The notes beneath the pieces were generated by a model. The model was not told the origin of the DNA and searched no databases. It saw only the letters and a program-made list of their open reading frames with translations. From contig DASULA010000391.1 of NCBI GenBank assembly GCA_036278435.1, forward strand, positions 1 through 28,945: a stretch of DNA of 28,945 nucleotides. Direction: 5' to 3'. The stretch is from DASULA01 sp036278435 (GTDB taxonomy: Bacteria; Actinomycetota; Actinomycetes; Mycobacteriales; DASULA01). Position 1 is the stretch's first letter. The number at the start of each line of letters is the position of its first letter. This document shows positions 1 to 8,087 of this stretch, one piece after another. The position numbers were made by a program, and so were the translations under genes.

Positions 1-203
1 TCATCAAAGTCCGATATCGCGGGACCCGTTTGGGGGACTTCATCGGAGAATCGGCCGAATGAAGGGCCTATGGTGTTGCGAACCAGATAGTGTTCGCCGC
101 GCGAGAAGGCTGACCGGCGTCCCGCACCGGAGCGAGGCGCATGCGGGCGGACCGTAGATCCGATTCGCCGCCGCGGTCGTGACTCCCTTCCGCGAGGGTG
201 GCT
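1..203. other. Upstream region of the S8 protease gene
   Basis: No gene is supported here. An imperfect hairpin pairs 38-46 (CTTCATCGG) with 55-64 (CCG, a bulged A, ATGAAG). It could be the end of an upstream transcript, but it has no T-run. A TANNNT hexamer (TAGTGT, 88-93) is the only -10-like sequence noted and lacks a convincing -35. The ribosome binding site GAGG at 194-197 belongs to the protease gene. Confidence 0.3.
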
Positions 204-3200
204 GTGAGTCGTTCCTATCTACCGGGAACCGACCGGCGCCGTGCCGTGCGCCTAGTCGTTCCAATGGCCGTGTCGGCGCTCGTAGGCGCCCTGTTCGCCC
301 CGTGGGCGACGGGCACCGCGAGCGCCGCGCCGTCCGACCCCATGGCCAGCGCGGTGAAGACCGCCAGCGCCCAGGATGTGGCGGCATCGATGCGGGGAGC
401 CCAGATCGGCTCCCCAATCTGGAAGCAGAACACCACGCGGTCGAGTACCGAGCCCGGGCAGGCCGATCCGGCCGCGCTGCCCAAGCGGGGGCAGGTCGCC
501 CTCATGCTCGAACTCGACACCCAGTCCACAGGTGCCGCCTTCGCCGACAACGCCGCCAGCGGTCACAGCACCGCCAGCGCGGCGGCCCGCGGTCAGCTCA
601 CCCGGGTCAAGGCGATGCAACGCTCGGTGGAGTCCGCGGTGCCCTCGGTGGCGCCGAAGACCCACGTCCTCTACACCTCGCACAGCGTGCTGCCCGGCGT
701 GGCCGTGCAGACCGACGTGCGCAACGTCAACGCGCTGGAGCACATCCAGGGTGTCAAGGCCGTGCACGTCATCGTGCCGAAGAAGCTCGCCAACGCCGGA
801 GCCATTCCGCTGATGGGTGGCCCGCAGGCATGGCAGTCCTTCGGCGACACCGGTAAAGGCGTCACCATCGGCGTCATCGACACCGGCATCGACTACACTC
901 ACGCCGACTTCGGCGGAGTCGGCACCGCCGCGGCGTACCAGGCCGCGCTGGCCACCGACACCCAGCCCACCGACCAGATCGGCCCCGGCAAGAAGATCGC
1001 CGGTGGCATCGACCTGGTCGGCGACGACTACAACGCCGACCCGAGCGACCCGGCCTTCCAGCCGGTGCCGCACCCCGACCCCAACCCGCTGGACTGCAAC
1101 AGCCACGGCACCCACGTGTCCGGGTCCGCGGCCGGCCTCGGCGTGAACGCCGACGGCACCACCTTCACCGGTCCCTACAACGCCAGCACCCCGATCTCCG
1201 GCATGCGGATCGGCCCGGGTGTGGCGCCCGAGGCGACCCTGGTCGCGATCCGGGTGTTCGGCTGCGCCGGCTCGACCAACGTGGTCGGCGAGGCGGTCGA
1301 CTTCGCCGCCGACCCGAACGGCGACGGCGACACCTCCGACCACCTCGACGTGATCAACCTTTCGCTGGGCTCGGACTTCGGTTCGCCGGAGGACTCCGAC
1401 TCCATCGCCATGAACAACGCCGCCGAGCTGGGTATCGTCCCGGTGGTCGCCTCCGGTAACGCCGGCGACCTGTACAACACCGGCGGTTCGCCGGGCAACG
1501 CGGTGCGCGCGGTGGGCGTGGCCGCGACCGACGACGGATTCGCCGTCGTGGACGGGCTGAAGGTCGACTCGCCGGCCGCGATCGCCGGCAACCAGCCGGG
1601 GGAGCTGTCGGTCGCCTACGACTACGTGAACAAGCCGGGTATCACCAACGCGCCGCTGGCGGTGAAGTTGTCAGCCGGCAACGAGGACGGCTGCGACGCG
1701 CTGTCACCCGAGGACGCCGCCAAGGTCGCCGGCAAGGTCGCGTTCCTGGAGTGGACCGACGTGGACAGCACGCGCCGGTGCGGTTCGGCCGCGCGGTCGC
1801 TCAACGTCAAGGTCGCCGGTGCGATCGGGTTCGTGTTCGCCGACGACGAGGACACCTTCGCCGCCGGCATCACCGGTGACCCCGACATTCCGGGCATGCT
1901 GATCACCAAGACCGCGGGCGACGCCATCCGGCCGCTGCTCGGTTCTGGTGTCAACGTGACCATCACCAACGAACTGCACAACGCCATCAAGCTGATCAAC
2001 CCCGGCAACGCCGACACCATCGCGGGCTTCTCCTCGCGCGGTATCCACGGCGACGGCAACCTCAAGCCGGACGTGGCCGCTCCGGGCCTGCTGGTGTTCT
2101 CCGCGAGCATGGGCACCGGCAACCAGGGCCAGACCGACTCGGGTACCTCGATGGCCACGCCGATGACCGCCGGAACGGCGGCCCTGATCCGGGCCAGGCA
2201 TCCGGACTGGACGGCTGAGGAAGTCAAGGCTGACCTGATCAACACCGCCGACGCCGACGTGTTCACCGGCCAGAACCACACCGGTGACATCCAGGCGCCC
2301 AACCGGGTCGGCGCGGGCCGGGTCCACATCCCGCCGGCGCTGGCCACCGACGCGCTGGCCATGGTCGTGGACGACCCGGGCGCGGTGAGCGTGTCGTTCG
2401 GCCCGGTCGCGGTGACCAGGCCGATGACCCTGACCAAGCGGGTCCGGGTGGTCAACACCGGTGACCACACGGCGACGTACCACATCGCCTACCAGCCGGT
2501 GACCGAGGTGCCAGGCGTGTCCTACGTGACCGACCGGTCCTCGGTGACGGTCCGGCCGCACCGCAGCCGCACCTTCAGGGTCCAGCTCAGGGTGGACAAC
2601 CCCGACCTGCTGACCAAGACGATCGACCCGACCATGCAGACCGTGCAGTCCGGGGTGCCGCGCCAGTTCCTGGCCGACGCCAGTGGCCGGATCGTGCTCA
2701 CCCCGACCGACTCGTCGCAGCCCGCGCTGCGGGTTCCGGTGTACTCGGCACCGCGGCCGGCGTCGACGATGACGCAGTCCTCGTCGGTGCGGGTGAGCGG
2801 CAACGGCACGGCCACCGGCCTGCTGCGGCTGCGTGGTCGCGGGGTGGACCAGGGCCCGGCCGGAGCGTCCCACGTCACCTCGCTGGTGAGCGGGTACGAA
2901 CTGCTGGGAACCAGCGGGAAGGTGCCGCAGTGCACCGGAACCACGGTCGAAGGGTGCGTGCTGTTCAACGACGAGCGCAGCGTGGACCTGAAGAACGTGG
3001 GAGCCGCCAGTGACGCGCCCGCGTGGACCGCGCTCGGCCAGAGCGGGGTGGACAACGGCACTCTGTACTTCGCGGTCAACACCTGGGGTGCCTGGCGTTC
3101 GCCGGTCACGCCGAACGAGTTCGACGTGGACATCGACACCAACGGCGACGGCGTCACCGACGCGATCCTGTTCAGTGCCCGGATTCCCAGTTCGGACGTG

Positions 3201-3683
3201 TTCGTCACAGCGCTGGTCGACCCGCTGGGCAACCCGCTTGGGGTCGGCGGCCAGCAGGCCATCGCCCCGGTGAACCTGGCGTTCGGCGACCTGGACACCG
3301 ACGTGTTCGACAGTGACGTGTTGATCATGCCGGTGCAGATCGCCGCGCTGCCCGGGATCACCGCGTCCACCTCGCGCATCCAGTTCGGGGTGCAGGCGTT
3401 CGACTTCTACCACAACCAGCCGGTCGACACGATCGGCGTGAACCCGGTCACCGGTGCGCTGTCCAACCCCATGACGATGGACGTGCTGCGGCCCGGGATC
3501 ATGGTCGGCGATGGCAGCCAGCTCTTCCAGGATCAGCCGGGCACCAACCTGGTGGTGCGTGAGGACACCGGGACTTTCCCGGCCGACCACGCCCGCGGTG
3601 TGCTCATCGTGCACCAGCACAACGTGAACGGTGAGCGGGCGCAGACCGTCCGGATCCGCACATCGCACTCCCACCATCACTGA
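204..3683 (+). CDS. Secreted S8 family (subtilisin-like) serine peptidase with PA-type insert
   Basis: Extracellular subtilisin-fold protease of 1,159 residues. GTG 204 is preferred over GTG 198 because GAGG at 194-197 then sits 6 nt upstream. The N-terminus has a twin-Arg-rich basic stretch, a hydrophobic segment and an AlaSerAla-type cleavage site near residue 47. The catalytic triad is visible: Asp226 in VIDTGID, His301 in SHGTHVSG, Ser649 in GTSMATP; the oxyanion Asn is in VASGNAGD. Residues about 475-590, between His and Ser, look like a protease-associated (PA) domain, as in large actinobacterial S8 enzymes. After the catalytic core come Fn3-like beta regions and a calcium-type loop (DTNGDGVTD, about 978-986). 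The protein ends in a natural His-rich tail, SHSHHH. It is a single gene ended by a strong terminator. The substrate is unknown; nutrition or processing of exported proteins is inference. Confidence 0.93.
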   Translation: MSRSYLPGTDRRRAVRLVVPMAVSALVGALFAPWATGTASAAPSDPMASAVKTASAQDVAASMRGAQIGSPIWKQNTTRSSTEPGQADPAALPKRGQVALMLELDTQSTGAAFADNAASGHSTASAAARGQLTRVKAMQRSVESAVPSVAPKTHVLYTSHSVLPGVAVQTDVRNVNALEHIQGVKAVHVIVPKKLANAGAIPLMGGPQAWQSFGDTGKGVTIGVIDTGIDYTHADFGGVGTAAAYQAALATDTQPTDQIGPGKKIAGGIDLVGDDYNADPSDPAFQPVPHPDPNPLDCNSHGTHVSGSAAGLGVNADGTTFTGPYNASTPISGMRIGPGVAPEATLVAIRVFGCAGSTNVVGEAVDFAADPNGDGDTSDHLDVINLSLGSDFGSPEDSDSIAMNNAAELGIVPVVASGNAGDLYNTGGSPGNAVRAVGVAATDDGFAVVDGLKVDSPAAIAGNQPGELSVAYDYVNKPGITNAPLAVKLSAGNEDGCDALSPEDAAKVAGKVAFLEWTDVDSTRRCGSAARSLNVKVAGAIGFVFADDEDTFAAGITGDPDIPGMLITKTAGDAIRPLLGSGVNVTITNELHNAIKLINPGNADTIAGFSSRGIHGDGNLKPDVAAPGLLVFSASMGTGNQGQTDSGTSMATPMTAGTAALIRARHPDWTAEEVKADLINTADADVFTGQNHTGDIQAPNRVGAGRVHIPPALATDALAMVVDDPGAVSVSFGPVAVTRPMTLTKRVRVVNTGDHTATYHIAYQPVTEVPGVSYVTDRSSVTVRPHRSRTFRVQLRVDNPDLLTKTIDPTMQTVQSGVPRQFLADASGRIVLTPTDSSQPALRVPVYSAPRPASTMTQSSSVRVSGNGTATGLLRLRGRGVDQGPAGASHVTSLVSGYELLGTSGKVPQCTGTTVEGCVLFNDERSVDLKNVGAASDAPAWTALGQSGVDNGTLYFAVNTWGAWRSPVTPNEFDVDIDTNGDGVTDAILFSARIPSSDVFVTALVDPLGNPLGVGGQQAIAPVNLAFGDLDTDVFDSDVLIMPVQIAALPGITASTSRIQFGVQAFDFYHNQPVDTIGVNPVTGALSNPMTMDVLRPGIMVGDGSQLFQDQPGTNLVVREDTGTFPADHARGVLIVHQHNVNGERAQTVRIRTSHSHHH

Positions 3684-3696
3684 CGCACGGTAGTCA

Positions 3697-3731
3697 GGAG
3701 GGCCCCGCGGCCACGTGCCGCGGGGCCCTCC
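3697..3731 (+). terminator. Strong hairpin terminator after the S8 protease
   Basis: A perfect 14-bp stem joins 3697-3710 (GGAGGGCCCCGCGG) and 3718-3731 around a 7-nt loop (CCACGTG), starting 13 nt after the protease stop. There is no clear T-run, which is common for GC-rich actinomycete terminators. The rest of the gap up to leuB (3732-3930) shows no supportable gene. Confidence 0.85.
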
Positions 3732-3930
3732 CGCGTCCGCACGACTGTCCGTACGGTGGTCACGCGGCGGTCCGGGTAACCGTGCGGCGTCCGTGCGGGC
3801 GTCCGGCGAATCCTGCGTGCATGTCTCGACGCGATCGGAGAATGGGCGTGTCTTCCCACGATGTGAGATCTCCCGCACGGCAGTCGGCGGTTCCGAACCA
3901 CCTGGGCGCACCGATGCCGGCCGGAAGAGA

Positions 3931-3943
3931 TAGCCTGCCGGCC
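3931..3943 (+). promoter_or_regulatory. Putative -10 element for a leaderless leuB transcript
   Basis: TAGCCT at 3931-3936 fits the actinobacterial -10 pattern TANNNT and lies 7 nt before the leuB ATG, so transcription would start at or next to the A of ATG. No well-placed -35 is seen. The only purine-rich stretch (GGAAGAGA, 3923-3930) is too far upstream for a normal ribosome binding site, which supports a leaderless mRNA. Confidence 0.5.
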
Positions 3944-5017
3944 ATGAAGCTCGCGGTGATCCCCGGTGACGGTATCGGCCCAGAAGTGGTGGCGGAGGGC
4001 CTGAAGGTGCTGCGCGAGGTCGTTCCGGACGTGGACGCGGCCCGCTACGACCTGGGTGCCGCGCGCTGGCACCGCACCGGTGAACTGCTGCCCGACTCGG
4101 TGCTGGGTGAACTTCGCCAACACGACGCGATCCTGCTCGGCGCGGTGGGTGACCCCAGCGTGCCGTCGGGGATCCTGGAACGCGGCCTGCTGCTGCGGCT
4201 GCGTTTCGAACTGGACCACCACGTCAACCTGCGGCCGATCCGGCTGTTTCCCGGGGTCACGACCCCGCTGTCCGGCAAGCCGGACATCGACATGATCGTG
4301 GTCCGCGAGGGCACCGAGGGTCCGTACGCGGGCAGCGGCGGGGTGCTGCGTAAGGACACCCCGCAGGAGATCGCCACCGAGGTCAGCGTGAACACCGCCT
4401 ACGGGATCGACCGGGTGGTGCGCGACGCGTTCCGCCGGGCCGCGGGCCGGCCGCGCCGGCACCTGACCCTGATCCACAAGACCAACGTGCTGACCCACTC
4501 CGGGTCGCTGTGGTCGCGTACGGTCGAGGACGTGGCCCGGGAGCACTCCGATGTGACGGTGAGCTACCAGCACGTGGACGCCGCCGCCATGTTCTTCGTC
4601 ACCGACCCGTCCCGGTTCGACGTGGTGGTCACCGACAACCTCTTCGGCGACATCCTCACCGACCTGGGGGCTGCGATCAGCGGCGGGATCGGCCTGGCAG
4701 CCAGCGGCAACCTGGACGTGAGCGGGCGCAACCCGAGCATGTTCGAACCGGTGCACGGCAGCGCGCCGGACATCGCCCGGACCGGCACCGCCGACCCGAC
4801 CGCCACCGTGCTGTCGGTGGCGCTGCTGCTGGACCACCTGGGCTACACCGACGACGCGCGCCGGGTCACCGCGGCGGTGGCCTTCGACCTGGCCACCCGC
4901 AACCACGCGTCGCCGGGACGTACCCAGGCGGTTGGCGACCGGCTCGCCGCGCTGGCCAGCGGCACCCCCGAACAACTAGCCCATCGCGCCGCCGACGCCG
5001 GCCCGCGGGATGGGTAG
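3944..5017 (+). CDS. leuB: 3-isopropylmalate dehydrogenase
   Basis: Cytoplasmic NAD-dependent oxidative decarboxylation of 3-isopropylmalate to 2-ketoisocaproate, the third dedicated step of leucine synthesis. The 357-residue length is normal. Visible family marks: N-terminal IPGDGIGPEV; the substrate-binding Arg region ERGLLLRLRFELDHHVNLRP (residues 79-98); catalytic Lys179 in IHKTNVL; metal-binding Asp212, Asp236 and Asp240, with the same spacing as the family's three Asp ligands; and the adenosine-loop motif EPVHGSAPDIA. The reading frame is open upstream, but ATG 3944 starts exactly at the conserved N-terminus, so the upstream codons are not used. ilvE follows 160 nt downstream on the same strand and probably cooperates in the same pathway. 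The 160-nt gap contains a further TANNNT hexamer (TAGCCT, 5015-5020) that might give ilvE its own promoter. Confidence 0.96.
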   Translation: MKLAVIPGDGIGPEVVAEGLKVLREVVPDVDAARYDLGAARWHRTGELLPDSVLGELRQHDAILLGAVGDPSVPSGILERGLLLRLRFELDHHVNLRPIRLFPGVTTPLSGKPDIDMIVVREGTEGPYAGSGGVLRKDTPQEIATEVSVNTAYGIDRVVRDAFRRAAGRPRRHLTLIHKTNVLTHSGSLWSRTVEDVAREHSDVTVSYQHVDAAAMFFVTDPSRFDVVVTDNLFGDILTDLGAAISGGIGLAASGNLDVSGRNPSMFEPVHGSAPDIARTGTADPTATVLSVALLLDHLGYTDDARRVTAAVAFDLATRNHASPGRTQAVGDRLAALASGTPEQLAHRAADAGPRDG

Positions 5018-5177
5018 CCTGGACCGCGAACGGTAACGGTGGCGGACCGTTTCGCCGGGAGGCTGCTGCGCCCGACTCGGCCGGTGTGATGCAATCAGAC
5101 GGTCCCCGCATCGGCGTCGGCGAGCCGTGCCCCATGCAGGCCGTGCCGCCCGTGCCGCGTGACCCCGAGGAGTCGAC

Positions 5178-6104
5178 GTGCCCATCACGCCAACCAAGAA
5201 GATCTGGATGAGCGGACAGCTCGTCGACTGGGACGACGCCCGCATCCACGTGCTCAACCCCACCCTGCACTACGGGTGGGGGGTGTTCGAGGGCATCCGG
5301 GCCTATTCCACGCCCAAGGGGCCGGCGGTGTTCCGGCTCACCGACCACATCGCCAGGCTGCTCCGGTCGGCCAAGCTGTACCTGCTCGACCCGGGGTTCA
5401 GCCAGGACGAGCTGGTCGCGGCCACCAAGCAGACCGTGGCGGTCAACGACGTGCAGGCCTGCTACATCCGGCCCATCGTCTACCTCGGCTACGGCGAGAT
5501 GGGACTCAACCCGCTGCCGTCGAAGACCGAGGTCTCCATCGCGGTGTGGCCGTGGGGGCTCTACCTCGGCGACGACGCGCTGACCAGGGGCTGCCGGGCC
5601 ATGACGTCGAGTTGGCAGCACATCAACCAGAACTCGATCCCACCCACCGGCAAGGGCACCGGGCAGTACATGAACTCCTCGCTGGCCAAGGTGCAGGCGC
5701 TCAAGGCCGGCTACGACGAGGCCGTGCTGCTCAGCCCGGCCGGCCACGTGGTGCAGGGCACCGGGGAGAACATCTTCGTGGTGCAGGGCCGCACCCTGGT
5801 CACCCCGCCGATCCAGGACGGCCTGTTGCAGGGCATCACCCGTGACTCGGTGATGACCATCGCCCGGGACCAGGGGTACGAGGTGGTCGAGCACAGCCTG
5901 GTGCGCACCGACCTGTACCACGCCGACGAGGCGTTCTTCACCGGCACCGCCGCGGAGATGGTGCCGATCGCCGAGGTGGACGACCGCCCGGTCGGCGCCG
6001 GGCGGCCTGGCCCGATCTCGCGGGAGATCGCCGAGATCTTCGCCGCCGCCACCACCGGCCAGGTCGACCGCTACAAGGAATGGAACGAGCACGTGACGGA
6101 GTGA
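5178..6104 (+). CDS. ilvE: Branched-chain amino acid aminotransferase (class IV PLP enzyme)
   Basis: PLP-dependent transfer of the amino group from glutamate to the keto acids of leucine, isoleucine and valine, the last step of all three pathways. It is a 308-residue protein of the shorter bacterial type. The Schiff-base lysine is Lys159 in TGKGTGQYMNS, and the cofactor-binding region follows in VVQGTGENIFVV (Glu197, Asn198). The N-terminal block HVLNPTLHYGWGVFEGIRAY is also typical. The GTG start is supported by GAGGAG (5167-5172) 5 nt upstream. It lies directly after leuB. I saw no leader peptide or terminator-like attenuator upstream, unlike cimA. A D-amino acid aminotransferase or aminodeoxychorismate lyase is less likely, given the BCAT-specific N-terminus and the pathway context. 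Confidence 0.95.
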   Translation: MPITPTKKIWMSGQLVDWDDARIHVLNPTLHYGWGVFEGIRAYSTPKGPAVFRLTDHIARLLRSAKLYLLDPGFSQDELVAATKQTVAVNDVQACYIRPIVYLGYGEMGLNPLPSKTEVSIAVWPWGLYLGDDALTRGCRAMTSSWQHINQNSIPPTGKGTGQYMNSSLAKVQALKAGYDEAVLLSPAGHVVQGTGENIFVVQGRTLVTPPIQDGLLQGITRDSVMTIARDQGYEVVEHSLVRTDLYHADEAFFTGTAAEMVPIAEVDDRPVGAGRPGPISREIAEIFAAATTGQVDRYKEWNEHVTE

Positions 6105-6123
6105 TCCACCCGGGTTGCCTTGT

Positions 6124-6161
6124 TCGGGTGGTGCCTGGCATCGGGTGGTGCCTGGCATCGG
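6124..6161. repeat. 17-bp tandem repeat, 2.2 copies
   Basis: TCGGGTGGTGCCTGGCA occurs at 6124-6140 and again at 6141-6157, followed by the first four bases of a third copy (TCGG). It lies between the ilvE stop and the ribosome binding site of the next small gene, so copy-number change would alter the 5' region of that gene without affecting a protein. Confidence 0.9.
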
Positions 6162-6182
6162 TCACATCGACGGAGGACTGGC

Positions 6183-6347
6183 GTGGCGGACAAGCAGTAC
6201 GACTGTGAGGTCAACCGCGGTGACGTCAACATGCGCCATCTCGCCGACACTCTCAACGACCGCTGGAACGACGGCTGGGCGCTCAAGCAGATCCTGGTCC
6301 AGGACGGCAACACGATCATCATCTACGAACGCCACGGCGCCCGCTGA
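6183..6347 (+). CDS. Small DUF4177-like protein, function unknown
   Basis: A 54-residue protein starting at GTG 6183 with GGAGGA (6172-6177) 5 nt upstream. The sequence has the form YDCEV...LADTLNDRWNDGWALKQIL..DGNTIIIYER. This is the usual pattern of the short DUF4177 family: an opening beta strand, a helix with LN-x-W, the GW motif, and a final pair of beta strands ending in a basic residue. No function is established for such proteins. There is no signal peptide or membrane segment. It is probably expressed alone or by read-through from ilvE. Confidence 0.75.
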   Translation: MADKQYDCEVNRGDVNMRHLADTLNDRWNDGWALKQILVQDGNTIIIYERHGAR

Positions 6348-6374
6348 CCGCTGCGACCAGCTCTCCTGATGGTA

Positions 6375-6397
6375 TGTAGTACGTATTGTAGTACGAT
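6375..6397 (+). promoter_or_regulatory. Phased operator and -10 of the toxin-antitoxin operon
   Basis: TGTAGTACG is repeated at 6375-6383 and 6387-6395, so the two GTAC cores (6379-6382 and 6391-6394) are 12 bp centre to centre. TACGAT (6392-6397) fits TANNNT and overlaps the second copy; it is followed by 6 nt and then the antitoxin ATG, so the mRNA is probably leaderless. Binding of the antitoxin here would cover the -10. From memory of the family, YefM-YoeB operators also carry short palindromes 12 bp apart. Confidence 0.7.
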
Positions 6398-6403
6398 CGG
6401 GAC

Positions 6404-6673
6404 ATGGAACAGGTACCAATTCGGACGCTGAACCAGGACACAGCAGGGGTCTTGGCGCGCGTCGAACACGGCGAAACACTGGAGATCACCAGTCGGGGTA
6501 AGCCGATCGCCCGCATCGTCCCGGTGACCGAGGGGGAGCTGGACGATCTGGTCGCCATGGGCAAGGTGATTCCGCCGACGATCCACAGCCCATTCCCGAT
6601 GCCGACGTCGCCGCCTGATGGCAAGTCGGCCTCGGATGTGCTGATCGCCATGCGTGAAGAGGAACGTTGGTGA
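6404..6673 (+). CDS. Phd/YefM-family antitoxin
   Basis: An 89-residue antitoxin that should neutralise the PIN toxin encoded next and repress their shared promoter. The N-terminal half (VPIRTLNQDTAGVLARVEHG...ITSRGKPIARIVPV) is the classic Phd/YefM DNA-binding fold: a short strand, a helix ending in the VLARVEHGE block, then the strand pair TSRGKPIARI. The C-terminal half is proline-rich and ends in an acidic/basic helix (SASDVLIAMREEERW), as expected for the toxin-wrapping tail. It overlaps the toxin gene by GTGA, so the two are translationally coupled. Pairing of a Phd-type antitoxin with a PIN toxin is common in actinobacteria. Confidence 0.92.
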   Translation: MEQVPIRTLNQDTAGVLARVEHGETLEITSRGKPIARIVPVTEGELDDLVAMGKVIPPTIHSPFPMPTSPPDGKSASDVLIAMREEERW

Positions 6674-7068
6674 TCTACCTCGACAGTTGTGCCATCGTGA
6701 AGCTCATCCATACCGAGGATGAGTCGGCGGCTCTGACGGCGTGGCTTGCCGGTCGCAGCGAGGTGTTGGTGACGTCGGTCCTGTCAGAGGTTGAGGTGCC
6801 GCGCGCGGTGCGCCGGACGGAGCCAAGGACGCTCGGTGCGGTGGCTGTGGCACTCGCCCGTCTCGGTCGGGTGGAGATCGATGCCTCGATCCGCGCGACA
6901 GCGGCTGCCTATGTCGATACGTCGCTCCGTTCCCTTGACGCGATCCATGTCGCTACGGCGGAGATGCTGCTCGCCTCGGGCAGGCAGATCAGCGACTTCG
7001 TCACCTATGACAAGCACATGGCGGCAGCGGCCCGCGCGGCCGGGTTGACCACCGTGGCGCCGAGCTGA
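6670..7068 (+). CDS. PIN-domain ribonuclease toxin (VapC family)
   Basis: A 132-residue single-domain PIN protein, predicted Mg2+-dependent RNase acting on tRNA, rRNA or mRNA. The conserved acidic residues are in place: Asp5 in IYLDSCAIVKL, Glu40 in SVLSEVEVPRA, Asp90 in RSLDAIHVATA and Asp114 in VTYDKHM, so the enzyme appears intact. I chose GTG 6670, which forms GTGA with the antitoxin stop; TTG 6667 is possible but weaker. The pair has more A/T at third positions than the neighbouring ilvE and cimA, which suits horizontal acquisition. The exact RNA target cannot be read from sequence. Confidence 0.92.
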   Translation: MIYLDSCAIVKLIHTEDESAALTAWLAGRSEVLVTSVLSEVEVPRAVRRTEPRTLGAVAVALARLGRVEIDASIRATAAAYVDTSLRSLDAIHVATAEMLLASGRQISDFVTYDKHMAAAARAAGLTTVAPS

Positions 7069-7131
7069 CCGGATCGACCGGCCGGAGAAAACCTGTCGAC
7101 GCCGCCGAGTGCGATTGCCGACACTGAGGGC

Positions 7132-7833
7132 ATGTCCACGCACTGGCCGTTGTTCGAGCTGCGGCTGCGCACGCCTGAGCTGGAGTTGCGGGTACCCACG
7201 CCCGAGGACTTGGAGGCGCTGGCTGACCTGGCCGCCGAGGGCGTGCACGACCCGGCGGTGATGCCGTTCATCGAGCCGTGGACCGACGCCGAGCCGGCCG
7301 CGCGGGCTCGGTCGGTGCTCCAGTGGCACTGGAGGTGCTGGTCGGAGTGGAGCCAGCGGAACTGGCGGTTGGAATTCGCCGTGCTGGCCGACACCGACGA
7401 GGGCAGGCGGGTGGTGGGCAGCCAGGCCGTGTGTGCCAAGGAGTTCTCCGTGCTACGCGAGGTCCTTACCGGGTCGTGGCTGGGCCGGCGGTTCCAGGGG
7501 CGGGGGATCGGCACCGAGATGCGCGCGGCCGTGCTGCACCTGGCCTTCGCCGAGCTCGGCGCCGAGTACGCCATCTCAGATGCGTTCACCGACAACGCGG
7601 CCTCGTTCGGGGTGTCCCGCAGACTGGGCTACACCCCGGACGGGATCGCCCGGATGGTGGTCCGCAACCGCGCGGTGGCCTCGCGGCGGCTGCGCCTGGA
7701 CCGGGCCGGCTGGCAGGCCCACCGCACCGTGGACGTGACCGTCGAGGGTCTGGCGGCCTGCCGGCACATGTTCGCTCTGCTGAGGAGCGGATCGGCGGGT
7801 GCCTTCGACGCCAGCAGCCCTGGTGATCGGTAG
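7132..7833 (+). CDS. GNAT family N-acetyltransferase (RimJ/RimL-like)
   Basis: A 233-residue acetyl-CoA-dependent acetyltransferase. The acetyl-CoA pyrophosphate-binding motif is RRFQGRGIGTEM, which fits the family pattern R/Q-x-x-G-x-G/A. It is followed by the helix AVLHLAFAELGAEYA and the motif DNAASFGVSRRLGYTPDG, where the Asn and the RLGY block are typical of RimJ/RimL-type enzymes. The substrate (protein N-terminus, small molecule or antibiotic) cannot be told. The ATG has GAGGG only 1 nt before it, too close to act as a normal ribosome binding site. GACACT (7120-7125), 6 nt before ATG, suggests a leaderless mRNA instead. It sits between an intact toxin-antitoxin pair and a toxin remnant. 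Confidence 0.88.
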   Translation: MSTHWPLFELRLRTPELELRVPTPEDLEALADLAAEGVHDPAVMPFIEPWTDAEPAARARSVLQWHWRCWSEWSQRNWRLEFAVLADTDEGRRVVGSQAVCAKEFSVLREVLTGSWLGRRFQGRGIGTEMRAAVLHLAFAELGAEYAISDAFTDNAASFGVSRRLGYTPDGIARMVVRNRAVASRRLRLDRAGWQAHRTVDVTVEGLAACRHMFALLRSGSAGAFDASSPGDR

Positions 7834-7841
7834 TCACCTCG

Positions 7842-8045
7842 GTGATGGGGGTGCTCGACTACACCGAGGCAACCGCCGCCTGTCACGCTGGTCTGATCGC
7901 GCGCACCCGACGGACCGGAACTCCCCGCGGCGCCTTCGACCTGATCATCGCGGCCCACGCGGTGCAGTCCGGCCGAGCCGTGCTCGGCCGCGACGCCAAA
8001 ACGCGGTTCGGCGTCCTCCCCGGCGTGATCGCCGTCGAGGCCTGA
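7842..8045 (+). pseudogene. C-terminal remnant of a second PIN (VapC-like) toxin
   Basis: About 67 codons matching only the C-terminal half of a PIN domain. GAFDLIIAAHAVQSG carries the third acidic position, and VLGRDAKTRFGVLPGV carries the last acidic residue and closing strand. The first Asp (usual LLDTN-type start) and the Glu helix are absent, because the region upstream is the acetyltransferase gene. No antitoxin is next to it. It is of a different subfamily from the intact toxin at 6670, so it is not a local duplication. Initiation at 7842 or 7845 is possible on paper, but the product would lack half its active site; a decayed gene is the best reading. Confidence 0.75.
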
Positions 8046-8087
8046 CGGCCCCGGCAAGCGATGTCGGATCCCAGTATGTGGGACGAG

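Noticed and set aside
38..64. Hairpin at the window start as a terminator
   Set aside because: Imperfect, bulged stem without T-run and no gene visible before it in the window.
3782..3943. N-terminal extension of leuB using upstream in-frame codons
   Set aside because: The extra residues are Arg/Pro/Ser-rich and lie before the conserved IPGDGIGPEV start; no family member has them.
3677..4975. A long minus-strand open frame opposite leuB
   Set aside because: Low-complexity Arg/Gly/His/Val composition and no motif; leuB on the plus strand is certain.
5015..5177. A leader peptide or attenuator before ilvE, like that of cimA
   Set aside because: There is a TANNNT hexamer, but no short frame with clustered Leu/Ile/Val codons and no terminator-type hairpin with T-run.
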